The position numbers and the translations under genes were made by a program. Shown here in pieces: positions 1 to 5,358 of a stretch of DNA of 5,358 nucleotides. Within the stretch, counting starts at the first letter, position 1, and each line of letters opens with the position of its first letter. This DNA comes from CAYYNP01 sp964472545 (GTDB lineage: Bacteria; Planctomycetota; Planctomycetia; Pirellulales; Thermoguttaceae). Below the pieces are notes generated by a model, which was given only the letters and a program-made list of their open reading frames with translations, ran no database searches and had not been told where the DNA came from. The DNA is taken from NCBI GenBank assembly GCA_964472545.1, contig CAYYNP010000465.1, positions 1-5,358 on the forward strand, read 5' to 3'.

Positions 1-13
1 TTCCGTGTTGATT

Positions 14-28
14 CTGGCTCGGAGCCAG
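14..28 (+). repeat. Short inverted repeat, possible end of an upstream transcript
   Basis: CTGGCT (14-19) pairs exactly with AGCCAG (23-28) around a 3-base loop. A short T run (35-38) follows six bases after the stem. This weakly resembles an intrinsic terminator for a gene to the left of the window, but the T run is short and interrupted by C, so the assignment is tentative. The remainder of 1-201 holds no convincing gene. Confidence 0.2.
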
Positions 29-141
29 TCCCCGTTTTCCACTCCCGCGAATCGAGTTTGCAGTTCTCCTGGGGGCCAGCCTGCAAAGGTGCGGTCGTTG
101 TGCTGAAACGCCGTTTCCGGGCAGAATTGCTTGCCATGGGG

Positions 142-159
142 AGTCTCAGCGGCGAGACT
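142..159 (+). repeat. Perfect inverted repeat in the sulfatase leader
   Basis: AGTCTC (142-147) and GAGACT (154-159) are exact reverse complements around a 6-base spacer. The repeat sits about 40 bases before the sulfatase start. It could be a leader-RNA hairpin or a protein-binding operator. The hexamer TAGAAT at 164-169, just after it, is one base from the sigma-70 -10 consensus, but no acceptable -35 box lies 16-18 bases upstream. If a promoter is there, it is weak or activator-dependent and the repeat would fall in its spacer. The repeat is seen directly; a function is inference. Confidence 0.35.
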
Positions 160-188
160 AGGGTAGAATTCCGTAGGCGGCTGGCATC

Positions 189-194
189 AGGAGG
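189..194 (+). promoter_or_regulatory. Ribosome binding site of the sulfatase gene
   Basis: AGGAGG, followed by two more G, lies 7 bases before ATG 202. This is a near-perfect Shine-Dalgarno match at optimal spacing, and it settles the start in favour of 202 over the upstream in-frame codons. Confidence 0.85.
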
Positions 195-201
195 GGATTT
201 C

Positions 202-1647
202 ATGAAGTGTCGTTCGATCGTCGTGGGTTGTCTCGCGGCGTTGCTGCTGGCAGGGGTGATCGCCAACGCATCGGCGGCACCGGCCGGCAAACGCCCGCCC
301 AACATCATCTTCATTCTCCTGGACGACCAGGGCTGGGCCGACGGTTCGTCGCTGGGCCATCCGTACATGAAGACACCGAACATTGACCGGCTGGTGCGCG
401 AGGGGACACGATTCGGACAGTTCTACGTGAGCAATCCAGTCTGCTCGCCGAGCCGGACGGCATTCATGACGGGCCACTTCCCTGCCCGGCACCGGGTACA
501 CCAGCACTTCGCGACCCACCAGCAGAACGCCCAACGCGGCATGCCCGACTGGCTCGATCCCGATGCGACCACGGTGTGTGACCTGCTGAAGAAAGCCGGC
601 TACACAACTGCCCACTTCGGCAAGTGGCACCTGGGCGGCGGCCAGGACGCTCCCGGCCCCGGCGCCTACGGCATCGACGTCCACCGCACGGTCAACTCGA
701 CCGGCCCCGGCTGGGATGAACAGCGAACGGCCCCCTATTTCAGGGCCATGTCGACCGGCCTGTTCGTCGACGAGGCCGTCCGTTTCATCCGGGCCCACAA
801 GGGTCGGCCGTTCTACATCAACCTGTGGACACTCGTGCCGCACGCCCTGCTGAAGCCGACGCCCGAGGAGTTGGCCGTTTACAGAGACCTTCAGGTCGAC
901 CCCCGGGACTTTCCGAGTTGGATGCGAGAGTACGTACGCGACGCCGAGAACCCCACGGAGAAGATGAAGGTCTTCTGCGCGGCCATGACGGGACTGGACC
1001 AGGCCATCGGACGGCTGTTGGACTTCTTGGATGCCGAAGGCGTAGCCGACGACACCGTGATTCTCTTCTGCAGCGACAACGGGCCCGAGGATTATCACGT
1101 CGGCAACGCATCGAACGCGGGCATGGGCTACCCGGGGCCGTTGCGGGCGCGAAAGCGGAGCCTGTATGAAGGCGGAGTTCGCACGCCGCTCATTGTGCGG
1201 TGGCCGGACAAGGTGAAGGCGGGGCGCGTTGAGGATACCGCAGTCCTGGCCGCCGTGGACTTTGTGCCCACCGTCTGCAAGTTGGCGGGCATCGAGACGC
1301 CCGGAGTTCAACTCGACGGCGAAGACGTGAGCGACGTGCTGCTCGACGAGCCGCGGCCGCGGACCAAGGCGGTCTTCTGGGAATGGCGGGGCGGAGTGGC
1401 CGGCGACCCGGACTATCGCCCGCCGCAACTGGCCGTGCGCGACGGCCGGTGGAAGCTGTTCTGCGACTTCGACGGCAGCAACGTCCAGCTCTACGATCTC
1501 CCGGCCGACTTCGAAGAGAGGAACAACCTTGCTGAGGCAAACGCGGAAGTCGTCTACCGCTTGAAGGCCCTACTGCTGGCGTGGAAGAAGACGCTTCCGC
1601 AAAGTCCCGTTCAGGAAGGACCGCGCAGCAAAGCACGCAAGAACTAG
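202..1647 (+). CDS. Secreted arylsulfatase A-family sulfatase (formylglycine type)
   Basis: Predicted 481-residue type I sulfatase that hydrolyses sulfate esters outside the cytoplasm; the substrate, probably a sulfated glycan, cannot be read from sequence. Residues 1-25 form a signal peptide (basic MKCR, a hydrophobic core, then an ASA|A cleavage site). Sulfatase landmarks occur in family order: the metal-binding pair D41-D42 in FILLDDQGW; C81-S-P-S-R85, the CXPXR motif whose cysteine is converted to formylglycine; K141 and H143 in FGKWHLGG; H214 in VPHALL; D292-N293 in CSDNGPED; and K318 just before SLYEGG. The C-terminal part (about 410-481) matches the usual small sulfatase subdomain, with RDGRWKLF and LYDL. 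Length is normal and no landmark is missing. ATG 202 was chosen because AGGAGG lies 7 bases upstream and a signal peptide follows directly; in-frame starts further upstream (TTG 58, ATG 136) add basic, unlike sequence. Activity would need a formylglycine-generating or anaerobic maturation enzyme, not present here. The next gene converges on it. Family assignment is firm; substrate is unknown. Confidence 0.95.
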   Translation: MKCRSIVVGCLAALLLAGVIANASAAPAGKRPPNIIFILLDDQGWADGSSLGHPYMKTPNIDRLVREGTRFGQFYVSNPVCSPSRTAFMTGHFPARHRVHQHFATHQQNAQRGMPDWLDPDATTVCDLLKKAGYTTAHFGKWHLGGGQDAPGPGAYGIDVHRTVNSTGPGWDEQRTAPYFRAMSTGLFVDEAVRFIRAHKGRPFYINLWTLVPHALLKPTPEELAVYRDLQVDPRDFPSWMREYVRDAENPTEKMKVFCAAMTGLDQAIGRLLDFLDAEGVADDTVILFCSDNGPEDYHVGNASNAGMGYPGPLRARKRSLYEGGVRTPLIVRWPDKVKAGRVEDTAVLAAVDFVPTVCKLAGIETPGVQLDGEDVSDVLLDEPRPRTKAVFWEWRGGVAGDPDYRPPQLAVRDGRWKLFCDFDGSNVQLYDLPADFEERNNLAEANAEVVYRLKALLLAWKKTLPQSPVQEGPRSKARKN

Positions 1648-1883
1648 CGGGTGTGCCGGCTTGGCGGTCGAATCCCGCGCGATTGGTGACTCCGAGAGGC
1701 GGGCGTCCACGTCGCTGCCCCACCACCGTCGATTCCCGAAGTCTGAGTTCAGCCCACAGTCCAGCCCACACCGACAGGCGGTCGGAGACCTTCAACGCCT
1801 CGTCTACCGACCGTCCGAACTCGGGCATGGAAACGCTTGGTGAGACGCAGTGGTGGATTCTATGTCTCTGCCGCCGCCGGTTG
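1648..1883. other. Intergenic gap between convergent genes, with competing inverted repeats
   Basis: This 236-base stretch separates the stop codons of the two converging genes and has no supported coding sequence: short open frames through it read as arginine-, proline- and serine-rich shadow translation without a ribosome site. It holds nested inverted repeats. CCGAC (1771-1775) pairs with GTCGG (1781-1785) around 5 bases. CGGTCGG (1779-1785) can instead pair with CCGACCG (1807-1813). An outer stem joins GAGTTC (1745-1750) to GAACTC (1817-1822). A structured convergent gap is a natural place for a bidirectional terminator, but no T tract flanks these stems, so any termination would probably not be of the classic intrinsic type. 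Confidence 0.5.
1771..1813. terminator. Candidate structured terminator region with alternative hairpins
   Basis: Two mutually exclusive stems share the central GTCGG: a 5-bp stem with a 5-base loop (1771-1785) and a 7-bp stem with a 21-base loop (1779-1813). Because an inverted repeat folds on either strand, it could serve both converging genes. Lack of a U tract lowers confidence. Confidence 0.25.
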
Positions 1884-4823
1884 CTACGGCAGGACGGCAA
1901 ACCCCGGCATGTCGGCGCGAGGACGTTGCTTCAGTAGCTCCTGGATGGGCCGAAAGACGTCGAGCAGCTTCCGGTAGTCGGGATCTTCCTTCGATGGGAA
2001 TACGGCCCGGCCGCATTTCTCGGTCCCGCCCGACCGCTTGGCCAAGGGGGCCAGCATGAAGCTGTTGTTCTCCGGCTTAAGCATCCGTGTGTAAAACGTT
2101 CGCGGGACGCCCTGTTCGTGGCATTGGACGCATCGCCGCGCGGCGATTTCGTTTAGCGTCGACTCGAGGTTGTCGGGCAGCATCCGCCGGCTGCCCAGCC
2201 GCCGCTTGTGGTTCGACGACGACGTGCCGTAGTAGGGAACGTTCAGGTCGAGCCAGAGGTAAACCCTGCGGCGGTCGGCGTCGGGTACGTCGACCATCGG
2301 CTTGCCGTCCTTGTCGGGGTGCCCGCTTCGGATGATCTCGGCGACCATACTGGCCGGGCTGCCCCAGCGCCGAGGTTCGATTTCCAGCACGTTGTGCCCC
2401 GCCCCGTTGATCGTCCAGATCCATTCGGCATAGGGGCTCATGCCGCGTACGGCGTCGCCGCCCGGCCCGACCGGACTGCCGTGATGAATCCAATTGTTTT
2501 CGGACTGCGTGCCGGTTCGTGCCAGGATGTCGTATGAGACGTTGAAGAAGTCGGTCTTGTCGCCGGTCAGGTCGACGCCGCCGGGCTGCTCGCGCTCGTT
2601 GTGGCACTCGATGCAGTTTCGGTCGAAGACCGGCTGTACGACGTCGCCGTAACTGAACCCGGCGACTCCCCAATCGGGCTCGGTCAGTTCCTGGGGCTTG
2701 CCGCGCATGGCCAACTGGCTCCCGGAACGCGACGCCACCGAATTGCGATCGGCGTGACAACCGACGCAGCCCTGCACCTCGCCGGGCATCAGATGCGTGA
2801 AGCTTCTCATCCGCTGCAGCGCCCGTCCCTCGGCATCGAGCGCCATGAAGTAGATCGGCACTTCGGAGGGGACCTTGAAGGCGGCGGCCCCGTCTTCGTC
2901 CACGTCGGCAAAGCCCCAGAGCTTCTTCGGTGCGTAGGTCGCCCCACAGGAGACCAGCGGAAACTGGAAGCCGAAGACCGCGATATTCCGCATGTGCGAC
3001 CCGGTGGGAGTGAGGTTGTTCTGCGGCGAGTGCGTGCTCTTTTCGATCTCCTGCACCACGGCAATCTGCTTGATCTCGCCTCGCTTGACGTGCGGCTCCA
3101 GCCCGTTGTAAACGTCCTGCATGAAGACCGTGGCCCAGGCCCCCGACACGCTTCCGTCCTCGGGCGGCACGAACGACCGATCCATCGTCGTGCCGGTGAC
3201 CACCGGGGGCGTGGGCGTATTGCGAATCGGCTGCGCGCTGTAGAAGCCCATCCCGTCTTGCGGCTGCAAGAGCGTAACCACGTTGGCGTCGAAGTCGCGG
3301 AGTTGCACGGCCCCGTTGTTGGCCACGAGGAGTTTGTCGTCCCCCAGGGCAAACGGTTTTTCGTACGGACCTCGCAACCCGTTGCCGTAGACCCCGGAAT
3401 ATCGATAGAGGTCGATCTCGGGCGTCAGGTTGGTAACGGCCTGTTTGGCATTGGCGCCCTTGGCCGGGTCGATCAGGACGATTCCACCCCGGCACGGTCC
3501 GTTGTGGTTGGTCGCCGTGGCGACGATCTTACTCGAGCCGGGAACCGGTTGCGCGTCCATGAACGTGCCGGGCGACAGGACCCGGTTGCCGTAGAAGCCC
3601 GACAGGGCCGTGCCGTCGGGGTTGATGGCCCAAAGGCTCTGGATGGGACAGGCCGCCCGATCGACGTATTCCCAGCGCGTGTAGATGATCCGCCCGTCGT
3701 TCAGGACCGAGGGGGTGAAGTCCATCAGGTAATTCGACGAGAGCCGCTTCTGATTCTTCCCGTCGCGGTCCATGCGGTAGACCACCGGCGAAGTGACCAC
3801 GTAGCAATAGGCGTAGGCCGGTTTGCGGTCGGAGATGAACGCGATCCCGCCGTCGGGCAGCCAGGCCGGATCGAGGTTGTTGTACGTGCCGTCGGTGAGT
3901 TGCTTCAGGCCGGTGCCGTCGATGTTGATCCTGAAGAGGTGATAGTTGCTCGCTTCGTCCTTGTAGCACGAAATGTCTTCGATATGGGCGACCGGGTTCG
4001 AGCCGACGTGCCCGCCGCGCCGCAGGGCAAAGACAACTTCCTTGCCGTCGTACGACAGATCGGCCGTGGTGATCATGCCCTCGCCGGCATCGAAGATGCA
4101 CTTCAGTTGGCCGCCGGTTTCGTCCGGCGAGAAGACGTACAGTCCGCCGCCGGGGCGGTACCCTTCGACGTGATAGACGTAGACGTGCGAGATGTTCAGC
4201 GGCTTGCGTTTCACCAACAGCATTTCCTTGAACCCCAGCTTGCCGTCGAGCAATTCGCGTCGCAGAGCCTGAGCCTCGGGCGTCTTCTCCTGTGGTGGTA
4301 TCCGCATGGCGGCCAACTGCTTCTCGGTCACCGGCTCGGCGAACACGGCAATCTCCGCCGCCCCGGGGTTCGGCGAATTGGGGTGCGAGGAGAGGAACTC
4401 GATGCGAATCTTGCCGACCTGCCGTTTGGGGAAGTCGATCCTCTGCGGCCCTCGACGATGCTCCAGCGTGCCGCGGACTGCCGGCTTCTCGTCGTCGTCG
4501 AGATAGACCTCGTAGTCCTTGAAGCACTCCAGCAGCGAACTGGTCACTCGGGCGTAGTAGATAATCTGGGCCGCCTCTACCGGTTTGCCCCATTGAAGGG
4601 TGAACCGCGCCGTCTGCATCCCCTTGACCGCCCAGTCGGCGTCCTGATGGAACTCCGACGGCACGCCGCCGCCGGTGGCCATCTCCGCTCGATACTCACT
4701 GCTAAACTCGCTGCTGGCCGAGACCTTCGCCCCTTGGGCAAGGTTGTCGGGATCTCCGGCCAGGGCATCGACCGTACCGATCGCCGTCAGCAAAGCCACC
4801 GCAATCATCCAGACCTTTCGCAT
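1884..4823 (-). CDS. Exported triheme c-type cytochrome: discoidin-like, PD40 propeller and hydrazine-synthase-alpha-like regions
   Basis: Predicted 979-residue exported multidomain cytochrome. Residues 1-22 are a signal peptide (MRKVW, hydrophobic core, ALA|G). Residues about 26-164 read as a discoidin (F5/8 type C-like) beta-sandwich, starting NLAQGAKVSASSE and ending in an AEIAVFAEP strand. About 205-520 contain PD40/TolB-like propeller blades, such as INIDGTGLKQLTDG, AWLPDGGIAFISDR, MDRDGKNQKRLSS and INPDGTA. About 540-680 resemble the hydrazine synthase alpha middle domain (VFMQDVYNGLEPHVKRGEIK). Three CXXCH heme sites follow: C686-C689-H690, C737-C740-H741 and C898-C901-H902. A WLDLNVPYYGT segment (857-867) and a C-terminal piece ending RADMPGF lie between and after them. 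ATG 4823 has AGAAGGGA 7 bases upstream and begins the signal peptide. True hydrazine synthase alpha has two hemes and no discoidin domain. With no other hydrazine synthase subunit nearby, this is probably a planctomycete paralogue; electron partner, substrate and ligand of the discoidin-like domain are unknown. Confidence 0.9.
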   Translation of the reverse strand: MRKVWMIAVALLTAIGTVDALAGDPDNLAQGAKVSASSEFSSEYRAEMATGGGVPSEFHQDADWAVKGMQTARFTLQWGKPVEAAQIIYYARVTSSLLECFKDYEVYLDDDEKPAVRGTLEHRRGPQRIDFPKRQVGKIRIEFLSSHPNSPNPGAAEIAVFAEPVTEKQLAAMRIPPQEKTPEAQALRRELLDGKLGFKEMLLVKRKPLNISHVYVYHVEGYRPGGGLYVFSPDETGGQLKCIFDAGEGMITTADLSYDGKEVVFALRRGGHVGSNPVAHIEDISCYKDEASNYHLFRINIDGTGLKQLTDGTYNNLDPAWLPDGGIAFISDRKPAYAYCYVVTSPVVYRMDRDGKNQKRLSSNYLMDFTPSVLNDGRIIYTRWEYVDRAACPIQSLWAINPDGTALSGFYGNRVLSPGTFMDAQPVPGSSKIVATATNHNGPCRGGIVLIDPAKGANAKQAVTNLTPEIDLYRYSGVYGNGLRGPYEKPFALGDDKLLVANNGAVQLRDFDANVVTLLQPQDGMGFYSAQPIRNTPTPPVVTGTTMDRSFVPPEDGSVSGAWATVFMQDVYNGLEPHVKRGEIKQIAVVQEIEKSTHSPQNNLTPTGSHMRNIAVFGFQFPLVSCGATYAPKKLWGFADVDEDGAAAFKVPSEVPIYFMALDAEGRALQRMRSFTHLMPGEVQGCVGCHADRNSVASRSGSQLAMRGKPQELTEPDWGVAGFSYGDVVQPVFDRNCIECHNEREQPGGVDLTGDKTDFFNVSYDILARTGTQSENNWIHHGSPVGPGGDAVRGMSPYAEWIWTINGAGHNVLEIEPRRWGSPASMVAEIIRSGHPDKDGKPMVDVPDADRRRVYLWLDLNVPYYGTSSSNHKRRLGSRRMLPDNLESTLNEIAARRCVQCHEQGVPRTFYTRMLKPENNSFMLAPLAKRSGGTEKCGRAVFPSKEDPDYRKLLDVFRPIQELLKQRPRADMPGFAVLP

Positions 4824-4830
4824 CGTTCGA

Positions 4831-4838
4831 TCCCTTCT
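4831..4838 (-). promoter_or_regulatory. Ribosome binding site of the triheme cytochrome gene
   Basis: On the minus strand AGAAGGGA ends 7 bases before ATG 4823. This is a good Shine-Dalgarno match, and the codons after the ATG encode a signal peptide, so the start is well supported. Confidence 0.75.
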
Positions 4839-5010
4839 GAAAGAAAGTTACATCATCCACCAGCCGCTTTGCGGGCTGCCGCGTCCGCGCCACGCCCATC
4901 CACTATCGCTCATACTAGACTCGCGACTGGTGGGGTTTGCAGTCTTCGCACGGCTCGATCAGACCATCGTACCACCTATGGTAGCCAGGACGCCTTCATT
5001 CATACAGCCC

Positions 5011-5022
5011 TTTTCAGGAAAA
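5011..5022. repeat. 12-base palindrome upstream of the cytochrome gene, possible operator
   Basis: TTTTC and GAAAA are exact reverse complements around a 2-base centre, in a locally AT-rich patch of an otherwise GC-rich region, about 190 bases upstream of ATG 4823. The shape fits a dimeric regulator site, but the distance is long, no second copy was found in the window, and the regulator is unknown. Confidence 0.3.
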
Positions 5023-5046
5023 CTGGCCTACCATCCGCCACAAAAG

Positions 5047-5055
5047 CCCCCCCCC
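5047..5055. repeat. Nine-base C homopolymer
   Basis: Nine consecutive C on the plus strand, thus nine G in the transcript direction of the cytochrome gene. It lies 46 bases past the stop codon of the right-edge gene and over 220 bases before the cytochrome start. Such runs are prone to replication slippage and to sequencing error. Confidence 0.8.
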
Positions 5056-5100
5056 GCGGAGTCTCTCGCGTACGGTCGTCTCCCGAGGCGTCCGGCCGAC

Positions 5101-5358
5101 CTACCGCCTCTCGATTCGACAAGCCGCTCGCACGCCCCAAATCTCGGCCGTGGCGGGCTCGACCAGGCCGTTGCGGTGGGCGACGGTCTTTGACGAGCGG
5201 ACCCACGTGGCGCCGGACGGTTCGAGAATGGTGCAGCCGGCCGCGCAGCCGTCCATTTCGAGTTGGATCGAATTGCCGGCGACGTTTACGCTCGTCGATT
5301 TCAGCCCGTCGAACACCAGCATCGGATACGTCACGCGCATTGCGTTGACGGTGGATCC
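5101..5358 (-). CDS. C-terminal part of an unidentified protein, truncated by the window edge
   Basis: The last 85 residues of a minus-strand gene are visible, ending at TAG (5103-5101). The frame stays open to the window edge; the first in-frame ATG (5340) lacks a ribosome site and lies within continuous coding-like sequence (GSTVNAMRVTYPMLVFDG), so it is probably internal. The segment alternates hydrophobic and polar residues with many glycines and turns, as in a small beta-sandwich, for example TSVNVAGNSIQLEMDG and then VAHRNGLVEPATAEIWG. Two cysteines four residues apart (DGCAAGC) could form a disulfide if exported. Such C-terminal beta domains occur on carbohydrate-active enzymes, which would suit a sulfatase neighbourhood, but I do not recognise the family and assign no function. 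It ends 277 bases before the cytochrome gene on the same strand, too far for clear operon coupling. Confidence 0.65.
   Translation of the reverse strand, partial: GSTVNAMRVTYPMLVFDGLKSTSVNVAGNSIQLEMDGCAAGCTILEPSGATWVRSSKTVAHRNGLVEPATAEIWGVRAACRIERR

Larger units (their letters stand above)
4824..5100. other. Upstream region of the triheme cytochrome gene
   Basis: This 277-base stretch lies between two minus-strand genes and probably carries the cytochrome promoter. It contains, read toward the gene, a 9-base G run (5055-5047), the palindrome TTTTCCTGAAAA (5022-5011), and a weak sigma-70-like pair, TGCAAA (4941-4936) and TAGTAT (4917-4912), with an 18-base spacer. The promoter pair matches consensus at only 3 and 4 of 6 positions, so it is a guess. 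No gene is supported here: the long rightward open frame that crosses it is the antisense shadow of the neighbouring genes. Confidence 0.5.

Noticed and set aside
58..201. In-frame extension of the sulfatase to an upstream TTG (58) or ATG (136)
   Set aside because: The added residues would bury the signal peptide 22 or more residues inside the protein, and the strong AGGAGG site serves ATG 202.
187..1428. A 413-codon leftward open frame opposite the sulfatase gene
   Set aside because: It has the same codon-for-codon antisense register, explained by codon bias, while the plus strand carries every sulfatase landmark residue.
1663..1680. A TCGAATCC string resembling a tRNA T-arm just after the sulfatase stop
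   Set aside because: The stem is only 4 bp, the loop lacks the first T of the usual TTCRANY pattern, and no acceptor, D or anticodon arm is found nearby.
1884..4823. Calling the cytochrome a bona fide hydrazine synthase subunit (hzsA)
   Set aside because: It has an additional discoidin-like domain and a third heme site, lacks the expected tyrosine after the first heme motif, and no hydrazine synthase partner gene is in view.
2601..5348. A 915-codon rightward open frame opposite the cytochrome gene
   Set aside because: It lies codon-for-codon antisense to the cytochrome frame, where stops arise only opposite TTA, CTA or TCA codons, which are rare in this GC-rich coding sequence. The minus-strand frame has a signal peptide, three CXXCH motifs and a ribosome site; the plus-strand translation has no recognisable domain.
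5353..5358. GGATCC (BamHI site) at the exact right end of the window, suggesting a cloning junction
   Set aside because: The right-edge coding frame reads through it normally, and one six-base site at a window boundary may be chance; there is no vector-like sequence.

Overview
This GC-rich window looks like chromosomal DNA from a member of the Planctomycetota, probably a Pirellula-like lineage or an uncultured relative. The reasoning is by gene content: an exported formylglycine-type sulfatase lies next to a very large exported c-type cytochrome that joins a discoidin-like domain, a PD40-type beta-propeller and a hydrazine-synthase-alpha-like region. That combination is typical of planctomycete genomes. 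No rRNA, marker gene or database match is available here, so the taxonomy is inference. No tRNA, rRNA, CRISPR array, insertion sequence or phage gene was found.

Layout. Positions 1-201 are a non-coding leader with two short inverted repeats and a strong Shine-Dalgarno site. A complete sulfatase gene runs rightward from 202 to 1647. Positions 1648-1883 are a non-coding gap between two converging genes and contain competing inverted repeats. A complete 979-residue triheme cytochrome gene occupies 1884-4823 on the minus strand. Positions 4824-5100 are its non-coding upstream region, with a 9-base homopolymer, a 12-base palindrome and a clear ribosome binding site. At the right edge, 5101-5358 is the 3' end of another minus-strand gene whose start lies outside the window.

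How the genes may relate. The sulfatase and the cytochrome both carry signal peptides and should act outside the cytoplasm, but they converge, so they are not one transcript. The sulfatase probably removes sulfate esters from sulfated polysaccharides or glycoconjugates. The cytochrome resembles the alpha subunit of hydrazine synthase in overall order, but has an extra N-terminal discoidin-like domain, an extra C-terminal heme motif and none of the partner subunits in view. It is more likely a planctomycete paralogue of unknown redox function than an anammox enzyme. The truncated gene at the right edge lies upstream of the cytochrome on the same strand, but the 277-base gap argues for a separate promoter.

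The main point of interest is the cytochrome: its domain fusion, its three CXXCH sites, and the absence of tyrosine at the position expected for the unusual heme ligand of true hydrazine synthase.
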